64,000 nt of DNA from assembly GCF_013391635.1 (NCBI RefSeq), contig NZ_JACAWU010000001.1:1364001-1428000 (forward strand), written 5' to 3'. Made by a program: the position numbers and the translations under genes. The DNA is from Natronomonas gomsonensis. Lineage in GTDB: Archaea > Halobacteriota > Halobacteria > Halobacteriales > Haloarculaceae. Below the pieces are notes generated by a model, which was not told the DNA's origin, did no database searches, and worked only from the letters and a program-made list of their open reading frames with translations. Every line of letters begins with the position of its first letter. Positions within the stretch are counted from its first letter, which is position 1. Below, in pieces: positions 26,116 through 33,711 of this stretch.

Positions 26116-27006
26116 ATGGTAGAGTCAATCGACGAATCCCAGAACGTAGAACTGACAGACGACGACCTCGAAAACGATTCTAAAGGTCAACTCATCAAAC
26201 GCGCCGGCCAGCTTCGCGACCGGCGAAACGAGCTCAATCAGATGGCCTCCGAGCGCGCCTCCAAGCGCGACGAACTCAACGCGAAAACTCGCGAGAAGGT
26301 CGACGAGGCCCAACAGCACCGCGAGAAGCGCGACGAGCTCAACGAGCAGGTCCAAGAGCACAAAGAGAAACGCAACGAACTCAACGCGAAGGCCAACGAG
26401 CTCTTCGACAAGGTCGACGACCTGAAAGACGACCTCGAACTCAACGAGGGCAAGAGCGTCGACCAGCTCAAAGAGGAAATCGAGGAGCTGGAGTTCAAAC
26501 AGCAGACCGAGGTGCTCTCGACGGAGGACGAGCGCGAACTCATCGAGAAAATCGAGGAGAAACGCGAGAAACTCGCCGACCGGAAAGGGAAACTGAACCA
26601 GGACGGCGAACTCGAAGAGCTCAAAGAGGAGGCCCAAGAGGTCCGTGCGGAAGCCTCCAACCACCACCAGAAGGTCACCGAACTCGCCGACAAGGCCCAG
26701 GAACACCACAACCAGATGATCGAGGCCTATCGGGAGGCCGACGACATCCGCGACGAGGCCGACGAGTGGCACGAGAAGTTCGTCGACGCCCAAGAGGCGG
26801 CCGACCGCCACCACGAGGACTTCGTCCGCGTCCAGAAGCGCCTGCGCGAACTCGACAAGGAAGAAGAACAGGAGCGCAAGGGCGAACGCGAGGAGAAGCG
26901 CGAAGCCGCAAAGGAGGAAGCCGAGGAAATCTACCAGAAATTCAAGGAAGGCGAAACCCTCGACACCGAGGACCTGATGAAGCTGCAGAAGGCCGGCAAA
27001 CTGTAA
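26116..27006 (+). CDS. Long coiled-coil protein
   Basis: A 296-residue, highly charged protein predicted to be almost entirely helix, with heptad-like Glu/Lys/Arg/Leu repeats from about residue 20 to 280. The motif (K/R)RDELNA or KRNELNA recurs about every 16 residues between residues 34 and 95. It has no membrane segment or catalytic motif and resembles the widespread archaeal coiled-coil family of COG1340 type. It is far less biased to Asp than its neighbours, being rich in Lys, Glu and Gln. Function is unknown; a structural or nucleoid/ribosome-associated role is possible. Confidence 0.75.
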   Translation: MVESIDESQNVELTDDDLENDSKGQLIKRAGQLRDRRNELNQMASERASKRDELNAKTREKVDEAQQHREKRDELNEQVQEHKEKRNELNAKANELFDKVDDLKDDLELNEGKSVDQLKEEIEELEFKQQTEVLSTEDERELIEKIEEKREKLADRKGKLNQDGELEELKEEAQEVRAEASNHHQKVTELADKAQEHHNQMIEAYREADDIRDEADEWHEKFVDAQEAADRHHEDFVRVQKRLRELDKEEEQERKGEREEKREAAKEEAEEIYQKFKEGETLDTEDLMKLQKAGKL

Positions 27007-27174
27007 TCGACGCTATCTAACGCCGTACGTTCCGCTGTTTTGCTGTTCTCTCGTGACACGTCCACCGATGGTGAGCGACGCTGCCGCCCGAAAACGCCGT
27101 GGAGATGGCATCTAGAACGAAGTGGTAATAACGGTCATCCGACGGCCCGCGGGACGTACTAGCAGCGTTGACCC

Positions 27175-28290
27175 ATGGGACTGCTCTCCGAGACCGACAC
27201 CGGCACGTCGACGAACGCGTTCGAATCGACCGTCCTCCCCAGTATCCACGAGGTGAATGAGGGGCAGTTGAACAACTTGGTGTGTCAGTCGGCTGGCGGT
27301 ACCCTGTTTCATCGCCACGAGTGGCTGGCTGCCGTCGAGGAGTCGTTCGACCACGAGCCGCGGCACACGCTGATGACGAAAGGCGGAAACCCCGTCGGCT
27401 TCCTGCCGAACTTCGTCACCGACGTACCGTTGCCGACAGATATCGGAACGAAACTCGCAGCGGCGCTCCCGCTCGAGGTCGTCGAACCGCCACCACCCGG
27501 ATACGGCGGGCCGATTCTAACTGGCGACCCGAGCGTGATTCTCGACGGGCTGTTCGACTCCGCGCTCCTGACGAACGGGACGAGTACGCTCTTTCACCGC
27601 GTCCACACCTTCGATATGGATGCGGTCGGATACGGCCGGTACCTCGAATCGCTGGGCTACTCGCTGCGGCTCACACGGTGTCTGCCCGTCCTCGACCTCC
27701 GAGACGACTGGGAGACGGTTCTCGAAGGAATGGACGCAACGCGGCGTCGGGAAATCCGTCGAGCGACCGAACAGGACTACGAGGTGGAGATACACCCGCT
27801 CGGTGAGGACCTCGACGGTACCTACGAGAGATACGTTTCCAACATGGAGCGAGTCGGCGGGACGGTTCTGCCGAAGGCCTTCCTCGAAGCGCTCACCGAC
27901 CGGATTCCGAGCCGGGTTCGGCTGTTCAAAGCCACCGTCGACGGCGAGGAAGTGGGGCGGTACGTGTTCCTCCTCGACGACGAGAGCGGAGTGCTTCACC
28001 ACTGGCTGTCGGCGATCGGTGACAGTTCGAACTTCGAGTACTATCCCTCGGAACTGCTACACAGACGGGGAATCCGCTGGGGCATCGAGCGCGGATACGA
28101 GCGATACTCCTTCGGTCCGACGAACCCCCACTTTTCCGATTCGGTGTTCAAGTTCAAATCGAAGTACGGCGCGTCGCCGCTGCCGTCGCTCCGTTGGGAG
28201 CGCGGGACGCTCCCGCTCGTGTGGCACACCTACGACGCCGGGCGTTCGTGGTACCGACGCTCGCAGGTCGATACGGCTGATAGCGAGTAG
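27175..28290 (+). CDS. FemAB/GNAT-like acyltransferase
   Basis: A 371-residue protein of the FemAB-like GNAT family. The N-terminal part has TLFHRHEWLAAVEESFDHEPRH, a hallmark of these double-GNAT proteins. The second GNAT half holds ATRRREIRRA, then VGRYVFLLDDESGVLHHWLSAI and SELLHRRGIRWGIERGYERYSFGPTNP, with KFKSKYGASP near the C-terminus. Relatives transfer amino acids or acyl groups to cell-envelope precursors. No substrate can be named and no envelope genes are adjacent. Confidence 0.8.
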   Translation: MGLLSETDTGTSTNAFESTVLPSIHEVNEGQLNNLVCQSAGGTLFHRHEWLAAVEESFDHEPRHTLMTKGGNPVGFLPNFVTDVPLPTDIGTKLAAALPLEVVEPPPPGYGGPILTGDPSVILDGLFDSALLTNGTSTLFHRVHTFDMDAVGYGRYLESLGYSLRLTRCLPVLDLRDDWETVLEGMDATRRREIRRATEQDYEVEIHPLGEDLDGTYERYVSNMERVGGTVLPKAFLEALTDRIPSRVRLFKATVDGEEVGRYVFLLDDESGVLHHWLSAIGDSSNFEYYPSELLHRRGIRWGIERGYERYSFGPTNPHFSDSVFKFKSKYGASPLPSLRWERGTLPLVWHTYDAGRSWYRRSQVDTADSE

Positions 28291-28332
28291 TCACCGAATC
28301 GGCCGTGACGGTTCGTGTCGGGCCGCTCCGGC

Positions 28333-28830
28333 TTACAACAGGAACCGCTCTTCGTCTTCGCTCATGTCGACGAAGGAGTCGGCGGCCTCCCGAAGCTCTT
28401 CGGCCGTCGAGGAGCCGAAGCCGAACACCTCGGTGCGGACGCCCTCGTGGCGCAGGTGGGTACACAGCCGCGCGAAGTCGCCGTCGCCGCTACACAGCAC
28501 GACCACGTCGACTTTCGGGGCGAGCGTCACCGAATCGAGACACATCCCCAAATCCCAGTTGGCCTTCTTCGAACCGTCGGCGAAGGTCTTGATGTCCTTG
28601 ATTTTCGTCTCGAAGCCGATGTCGAGGAGCGCGTCGAAGAACTCCTCTTCGCTCGGCGAATCGGCGCGGATGACGTAGGCGATGGCGCGGACGAGTTCCC
28701 GGTCGTCGACGGCGGCGTCGAGCAGTTCGGTGTAATCGATGTTTCGAGAGTAGAGGCTGTGGGCGGTGTGATAGAGGTTCTGGGAGTCGGCGATGACCGC
28801 GACCCGCTGGCTGTCGTGAATCGGCGGCAT
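28333..28830 (-). CDS. NYN-domain (LabA/DUF88) nuclease
   Basis: A 165-residue NYN-domain protein, a PIN-like RNase fold. Acidic metal-site residues are at AVIADSQNLYHTAH (Asp near 15, Asn near 18), in KKANWDLGMCLDSVTL, and in VVVLCSGDGDFARLCTHLR. Length and motif order match archaeal LabA-type proteins. Its RNA target is unknown. It is convergent with the acyltransferase gene and followed upstream by a membrane gene pair on the same strand. Confidence 0.87.
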   Translation of the reverse strand: MPPIHDSQRVAVIADSQNLYHTAHSLYSRNIDYTELLDAAVDDRELVRAIAYVIRADSPSEEEFFDALLDIGFETKIKDIKTFADGSKKANWDLGMCLDSVTLAPKVDVVVLCSGDGDFARLCTHLRHEGVRTEVFGFGSSTAEELREAADSFVDMSEDEERFLL

Positions 28831-28874
28831 ACCGGGAATCGTTCGGCCTGCCGGATAGGTTTTCGTATCGGTCC

Positions 28875-29765
28875 TCAGGACTCGGTGCAGTCGTAATACG
28901 TGATAGTGTACGCGTGTTCGTTTCCGAAGTAAACGAGACTCACATCACAGTCGCCTGTTACACCTATCTCGATTGAATCGCCCGAGACGACCGCCGCACC
29001 ACCGCGCCGCGGTCGCTCGCCGCTGACCGACCCCTGCCACGGTCCCGGTTCGGTCTGGTCGACGCCGTCGACCGTGGCGAAGCCCTCACCTCGGACTCCG
29101 AGGTTCTCGGGGAAGATGGGGTCGCCGCCGTCGTGGGTGAGCGTGAGGACGCTCGTGTTCCCGTCGGCCGATCGCTCTTCGGCGACGAACTCCGCGTTCG
29201 GACCTCCCCCACTCCGCTGTTCGGTGTACTCGTCAGCGAAGACCGCTCCGAAGGGAGTGACACCGAGGAACCCAACGACGAAAACGGTGGCCAAGACGAG
29301 GTTGAGCGCGACTAACCGGACGAACGGCGACGTTTCGTTGCTTCCCGTGTAGAAACGATAGGAGAGTACAATCCCCACGGAAACGGCTGTGATTCCCGCA
29401 ACGACCCCGAGGAGTAATACGGGACTGACGATTCCGAAAATGAATGATTCGAGGGCCAGTAGGATTACCAACACAACGGGCGTCGTCACAACGATTCCCG
29501 TGACGGCGGCAGCGATATGGTACACACGGTTCCCGCTTTCGCGAATCCGAACCTCCGCGATTGCGAACGGAGCGGCGACGTACAACAGCGTCGCCGCGAG
29601 GAGCAACACCTTCACCAGCGCCGACCCGACTCGCGCTTCGATGAGCGATGCCGACTCATCGATTGGCACGAACACCGTCATCGACGCGACGATACCGCCG
29701 ACGACTCCGACCGCGAATGTCAGGGCTGCAGCGTACGCCAGCAGCCGCTTTCGCGGCCTCGTCAT
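28875..29765 (-). CDS. Membrane protein with a C-terminal pilin-like domain
   Basis: A 296-residue protein. Residues 1-190 hold about five membrane segments (LLAYAAALTFAVGVVGGIVASM, VLLLAATLLYVAAPFAI, HIAAAVTGIVVTTPVVLVI, VLLLGVVAGITAVSVGIVL, LNLVLATVFVVGFLGV). The last 100 residues look like the outer domain of archaeal type IV pilins: VLTLTHDGGDPIFPENLGVRG, then GPWQGSVSG and VVSGDSIEIGVTG. The class III signal peptide of a true pilin is absent, so the domain is displayed from a polytopic membrane protein. The start ATGA overlaps the stop of the upstream gene; both are surely made together. Confidence 0.75.
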   Translation of the reverse strand: MTRPRKRLLAYAAALTFAVGVVGGIVASMTVFVPIDESASLIEARVGSALVKVLLLAATLLYVAAPFAIAEVRIRESGNRVYHIAAAVTGIVVTTPVVLVILLALESFIFGIVSPVLLLGVVAGITAVSVGIVLSYRFYTGSNETSPFVRLVALNLVLATVFVVGFLGVTPFGAVFADEYTEQRSGGGPNAEFVAEERSADGNTSVLTLTHDGGDPIFPENLGVRGEGFATVDGVDQTEPGPWQGSVSGERPRRGGAAVVSGDSIEIGVTGDCDVSLVYFGNEHAYTITYYDCTES

Positions 29766-30463
29766 GGGAACAGCGCGAACAGCACCAACGCGAGCAGCGG
29801 TACCAGAAAGAGGTTCAGCACCGTCACGTAGCCGAGGACGCCCTTCCGTTTGAGCGCGTTGTCGGGGAAGGCCTCGCTTGCGAGGCGGTAGCCGACGTAC
29901 TCGGAGGCGGCGAAGACGGCCGCCCCGACGAGGGCGACGAAGGCACCCGCGAGCCAGCAGGGAACCGGGCCGCAGGTCGTCGCGAACTGGACGCCCTCGG
30001 GATACGTGGGTTGGATGCGTGCGGCTTCGGCTTTCGTCAGGCCGTTCGCTTCGAGCCACTCGACGACCGGGTGTCCGTCGGGGAGATCCTCGATTCGGAC
30101 CGTCGGGTCGGCCACTTGCACCGAATCGACGAGGTCCTCACGGCCGGCTTCGAGCATGAGGTGTGCCACGGCACAGGGCGTACCGTCGGCGCCGACGAAC
30201 AGCGGCGTCCGTTCGGTCTCTGTTCGGTTCGTCGGGAACTCGCCGCGGCGTCGGTACGCCGCCAGTCGGTCGAGATGTCGCTGTCGACGGCGGCGCTGGG
30301 TGGGCGTAAGGTGGTCGTGGTCGGCATCTCGGAGCGCCGCCTCGGTCCGCCGGAGGTGTTCGCGTATCCGGACGACGTCGATTCGACGGCGCAGTCGGTT
30401 TACGGCGTCGACGGAGGGTGCGGGCGGCCGGTCGGCCGACACGTCGTTTCGTGTCGATGACAT
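29762..30463 (-). CDS. Unknown protein with two C-terminal membrane helices
   Basis: A 233-residue protein. Residues 1-75 are Arg-rich and helical (VDAVNRLRRRIDVVRIREHLRR). Residues 80-155 carry a distinct motif: PLFVGADGTPCAVAHLM, then VDSVQVADPTVRIEDL, then WLEANGLTKAEAARIQPTYP. I recall very similar phrases (a Cys-Ala-Val-x-x-Leu-Met box and a closing ARIQPSYP) in uncharacterised secreted or membrane proteins of myxobacteria and Bacteroidetes, but cannot verify it here. Two membrane helices follow (about 172-195 and 210-231). It overlaps the pilin-like membrane gene by four bases. Confidence 0.7.
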   Translation of the reverse strand: MSSTRNDVSADRPPAPSVDAVNRLRRRIDVVRIREHLRRTEAALRDADHDHLTPTQRRRRQRHLDRLAAYRRRGEFPTNRTETERTPLFVGADGTPCAVAHLMLEAGREDLVDSVQVADPTVRIEDLPDGHPVVEWLEANGLTKAEAARIQPTYPEGVQFATTCGPVPCWLAGAFVALVGAAVFAASEYVGYRLASEAFPDNALKRKGVLGYVTVLNLFLVPLLALVLFALFP

Positions 30464-30512
30464 TGTGGTTGGTTGTCATACGACCGGCAATAATAGTTCC
30501 GGCGCAGTTCCG

Positions 30513-31253
30513 CTACTGGAACCCGCGAATCGACTGGGCTTGCGTGCTCTCGTCGCGGTCGGCATCCTGCAGTCGCTCGGCGAGTTGTTTGCGGGCTTCC
30601 TGTATCTCGTCGGCGCGCTCCAGTAGGGCGTCGGTTTCGACATCGATGTCGGCGATTGGGCCGATACCGTGTTCCAGCAGGACGCGGGCGGATTCGGGGT
30701 CGGGGAACTGCGGTTCCGTCTGGACGATGAGTCCGATGGCATCGAGGCCGACTTCGCCGGCACGGTGAATCAAGGCGCCGGTCGGACCACTGACGAGGCC
30801 GCTTTCCCGCGGTGGGACGATGCCCTCCGCGTCGAGTATGCTGCCCGCGTCGCCGGTAGCGACGCCGTACATCTCGGGGACGCCGTCTTTCTCCTCGCCG
30901 AGGCCGCTGAGATACAGCGGGAGGACGTCGTGTTCGTCTATCCAGCCCGTGACACAGCCGGCGAAATCGGAGGATTGAGTCGGCGAGACGGGTACGTCAC
31001 TCTGGAGGACGACGAGGTCACGTTCCTCGTCGGCGTACAGCCGGACGGGCGGACGGACGTCGGAGCTCTCGCCGCGGTAGACGGCCACCTTCGGCAGTCC
31101 CTCGCAGTGGAGGGCGCCGTAGTAGGTCATCTCGAACTCCTCGACGAGGTGGTCGGCGGCGATTTTCCCGACGAGCCCGGCTCCCGGGAGCCCCTCGACC
31201 AATGTTGGCGAATCCAACTCGATGTCTTCGGCTTCGACCTGAACGTGTGCCAT
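30513..31253 (-). CDS. PAC2-family proteasome assembly chaperone
   Basis: A 246-residue protein of the PAC2 family, whose archaeal members (PbaA/PbaB) bind and help assemble proteasome subunits. The opening ELDSPTLVEGLPGAGLVGKIAADHLVEEFEMTYYG is diagnostic, shown here as SPTLVEGLPGAGLVGKIA. LPLYLSGLGEEKDGVPEMYGVAT and LIHRAGEVGLDAIGLIVQTE follow. A TATA element (AGTATTAAGA on the minus strand at 31274-31283) sits about 26 bases before the ATG, pointing to a leaderless message divergent from the RNA methylase operon. Confidence 0.87.
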   Translation of the reverse strand: MAHVQVEAEDIELDSPTLVEGLPGAGLVGKIAADHLVEEFEMTYYGALHCEGLPKVAVYRGESSDVRPPVRLYADEERDLVVLQSDVPVSPTQSSDFAGCVTGWIDEHDVLPLYLSGLGEEKDGVPEMYGVATGDAGSILDAEGIVPPRESGLVSGPTGALIHRAGEVGLDAIGLIVQTEPQFPDPESARVLLEHGIGPIADIDVETDALLERADEIQEARKQLAERLQDADRDESTQAQSIRGFQ

Positions 31254-31353
31254 ACCGTAGCGAACGGCCGGTGGCGTCTTAATACTGGCCGCCGGGAGCG
31301 CTGCGGTGGCTCGGAACCGACACCGACAAACCCGCGGGCGTCTCACGGCGGAT

Positions 31354-32265
31354 ATGGACCCGCTCGCCAGATACGACTCGCTCGTCGACGATTCGGCGGC
31401 GTTCCACGCGGCCTGCGAGCGACCGCTGCAGTCGGTCGTCCGCGTCAACGACATCAAGGCAACGCCGGACCGCGTCCGCCGGGCCTTCGAGGAGGCGGGC
31501 ATCGACTACGAGGGCGTCGGCTGGCACGACGGCCTCTTTCGACTCGCAGACGATGTGAAACCGGGCAACACGTGGCCGTTCGTCCACGGCTGGGTGTACG
31601 GCCAAGAGGAGGTGTCGGCGGTGCCGGCGCTCGCGGTCGACCCCCAACCGGGCGAGCGCGTCCTCGATTGCTGTGCGGCGCCGGGGAGCAAGACGACCCA
31701 ACTCGCGGCGCTGATGGACGACTGCGGCCTGCTCGTCGGCAACGACAACAACCTCGGCCGCCTGTCGGCGCTGCGGTCGAACGCCGAGCGCTGTGGCGTC
31801 TCGAATCTCGTCGTCACCAGAGCCGACGCCCGCAATTTCTCGCTGAAACCGTTCTCCGGCGACCCGTTCGACCGGACGCTCGTCGACGTACCCTGCTCGT
31901 GTGAAGGGACCATTCGGAAGAACCCCGACGCCGTCGATGACTGGTCGCTGGACCACATCGAAGGCATCGCGGGCGTCCAGAAAGCCATCCTCGGTCGGTC
32001 GCTGGAAATTACCCGCGAGGGCGGCACCGTCGTCTACTCGACGTGCACGTTCGCCCCCGAGGAAAACGAGGCCGTCCTTCAGTACGCCCTCGAGGAGTAC
32101 GAGTGTCGACTCGTCGAGTACGACCTCGAACTCGACCACGCCTCCGGAATCACCGAGTGGGACGGCGACACCTACGACGAGTCGATGCGACGAGCCAAGC
32201 GCATCTACCCCCATCACAACGACACGGGCGGGTTCTTCTGTGCGAAACTAGAGGTGGGGCCATGA
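31354..32265 (+). CDS. RNA cytosine-C5 methyltransferase (NSUN/RsmF family), catalytic subunit
   Basis: A 303-residue RNA m5C methylase. The SAM motif I is VLDCCAAPGSKTTQLAALM; the two catalytic cysteines are in DVPCSCEGTIRKNP (motif IV) and VVYSTCTFAPEENE (motif VI). The NTD has VRVNDIKATPDRVRRAF. It lacks the C-terminal PUA-like domain that RsmF-type enzymes carry, and that very domain is encoded by the next gene, which overlaps by four bases (ATGA). The start MDPLARYDSL at 31354 is preferred over 31306. Targets are rRNA or tRNA. Confidence 0.88.
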   Translation: MDPLARYDSLVDDSAAFHAACERPLQSVVRVNDIKATPDRVRRAFEEAGIDYEGVGWHDGLFRLADDVKPGNTWPFVHGWVYGQEEVSAVPALAVDPQPGERVLDCCAAPGSKTTQLAALMDDCGLLVGNDNNLGRLSALRSNAERCGVSNLVVTRADARNFSLKPFSGDPFDRTLVDVPCSCEGTIRKNPDAVDDWSLDHIEGIAGVQKAILGRSLEITREGGTVVYSTCTFAPEENEAVLQYALEEYECRLVEYDLELDHASGITEWDGDTYDESMRRAKRIYPHHNDTGGFFCAKLEVGP

Positions 32266-32765
32266 CCGAAAACGACGGACAGGTGTTCAACCGCCTGCCC
32301 GCGACCGCTGCCGAACGCGACGACGAGGGTCGGGCGACCCGCGAGGAAGTTGTCGACTGGTGGGTCGACCGGTTCGGCCTCAACCCGGAGACGTTCGAGA
32401 ACTACACGTTCTGGGAGAAGGGCGCGGGGAAGGTGTGGGCGTTCGCTTCGGACCTCGAATCGCCCGCCGATGTCGAGGGTCTCGGAATGACGTTCCTGCG
32501 GACACGTCAGGAACACTGGAAGCCGACGACCGACGCCGTCCAGCGATTCGGACGCGAAGCGACGAAGAACGTCGTCGTTCTCGAAGAAGACGACGCCTTG
32601 GCGTTCCTCCGCGGGGAGGACACCGACCCCGCGTGGGACGGCGACTGGGGATATCTCATCGCCGCCCACGACATCGCGGGCGGCGTCGAACCCATCGGCG
32701 TCGGCCTGTACCTGTACGACGAACTGCGCTCGCAGATGCCGAAGGGCAGACAACGAGAGCTGTGA
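32262..32765 (+). CDS. Stand-alone RsmF-type PUA RNA-binding protein
   Basis: A 167-residue protein that matches the C-terminal RNA-binding module of RsmF-like m5C methylases: FENYTFWEKGAGKVWAF, then GLGMTFLRTRQEHWKPTTDAVQRFGR, then DDALAFLRGEDTD and GVGLYLYDELRSQMPKGRQ, a typical PUA ending. It overlaps the catalytic gene by four bases and the following phosphoesterase by four bases (GTGA). The most likely role is to give the methylase its RNA-binding half as a separate subunit. Confidence 0.8.
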   Translation: MTENDGQVFNRLPATAAERDDEGRATREEVVDWWVDRFGLNPETFENYTFWEKGAGKVWAFASDLESPADVEGLGMTFLRTRQEHWKPTTDAVQRFGREATKNVVVLEEDDALAFLRGEDTDPAWDGDWGYLIAAHDIAGGVEPIGVGLYLYDELRSQMPKGRQREL

Positions 32766-33313
32766 CCCGGTATCTCCTCTCGGATACCCACTTCGACGAC
32801 GAGGAGGTGCTGTCCTACACCGACCGCCCCTTCGCCTCCGTCGCCGAGATGAACCGGACGCTCGCGGAGAACTGGAACCGCGTCGTCGAGTCCGACGACG
32901 AAGTGATATTCGTCGGCGACTTCGCGGAACCGTCGGAACCGACGACGGTTCGGCGGTGGCTCGGACGCCTGAACGGCGACATCACGTTCGTCGCCGGCGA
33001 CCACGATGCCGGCGTTCGTCGCGGCTACGCCGTCACCACACAGTCGGCCGTCGAGTTCGAGGCCGGCGGCCATCGTTTCTACTGCGTTCACGACCCCGAG
33101 GCGGCTCCCCCCGACCACGAGGGGTGGGTCGTCCACGGCCACCACCACGACATCCGCCCCGAAACGTACCCGTTCGTCGACTCGACAGCCCAGCGCGTGA
33201 ACGTCTCCGTCGAACTCCTCGGATACGAACCGATTTCCGTCTCGGAGTTGGTTGGCTATCTCGATTCGGGCGAGCGGCTGGAGCGTCGGCCGTCCGACGG
33301 CCGGCGTGGCTGA
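32762..33313 (+). CDS. Metallophosphoesterase
   Basis: A 183-residue calcineurin-like phosphoesterase. Metal-binding motifs in order: LSDTHFDD, VIFVGDFAE, FVAGDHDAG (a GDHD variant of the usual GNHD), YCVHDPEAAP and WVVHGHHHD. The small single-domain form is related to phosphodiesterases of the YfcE/MJ0936 type. The GTG at 32762 overlaps the stop of the PUA gene, so the three genes (methylase, PUA, phosphoesterase) form one coupled unit; a link to RNA metabolism is inferred from that alone. Confidence 0.85.
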   Translation: MTRYLLSDTHFDDEEVLSYTDRPFASVAEMNRTLAENWNRVVESDDEVIFVGDFAEPSEPTTVRRWLGRLNGDITFVAGDHDAGVRRGYAVTTQSAVEFEAGGHRFYCVHDPEAAPPDHEGWVVHGHHHDIRPETYPFVDSTAQRVNVSVELLGYEPISVSELVGYLDSGERLERRPSDGRRG

Positions 33314-33369
33314 CGGATGTGCGAGGGTCTTGGTAAAGAGTTTTCACGAACTTCGCCCTACGGGCGGGC

Positions 33370-33705
33370 ATGACCGACTACACCGTCGAGTTCGTCGGGA
33401 CGGGCGAGGAGATAACCGTCTCCGACAAGGAGACCATCCTGAAGCGGTGCATCGACGAGGGCATCGCACAGGAGTACTCCTGCCGTGTCGGGATGTGTCT
33501 GGCGTGTTCGGCCAAAATCGAGGCGGGTGAGGTCACCCAACCCGCCGCTCGCGGCCTCACCGACGAGGAAGCCGAGGAGTACGCGTTGACGTGTATGGCA
33601 CGGCCGCTGTCGGATTTGAAACTCGACCGCGGGAAGTACCCGCCGAGCATCGAGGACGCCGCCGCTGACGCCGACGGCGGAGACGCGGCCGCCGCAGACG
33701 ACTGA
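33370..33705 (+). CDS. Plant-type 2Fe-2S ferredoxin
   Basis: A 111-residue ferredoxin with the four cluster cysteines at 38, 43, 46 and 75 (C-x4-C-x2-C-x28-C), in SCRVGMCLACSAKIEAG and LTCMARP. It lacks the acidic N-terminal insertion found in the main halobacterial ferredoxin, so it is a second, simpler electron carrier. The C-terminal 25 residues are Asp/Ala-rich. It is convergent with the amidase gene and its partner reductase is unknown. Confidence 0.9.
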   Translation: MTDYTVEFVGTGEEITVSDKETILKRCIDEGIAQEYSCRVGMCLACSAKIEAGEVTQPAARGLTDEEAEEYALTCMARPLSDLKLDRGKYPPSIEDAAADADGGDAAAADD

Positions 33706-33711
33706 CCCGAC

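Noticed and set aside
25929..26117. 62-codon minus-strand frame in the spacer before the coiled-coil gene
   Set aside because: Its composition (many Cys, Tyr and Ser) is unlike haloarchaeal proteins, and it runs over a likely promoter.
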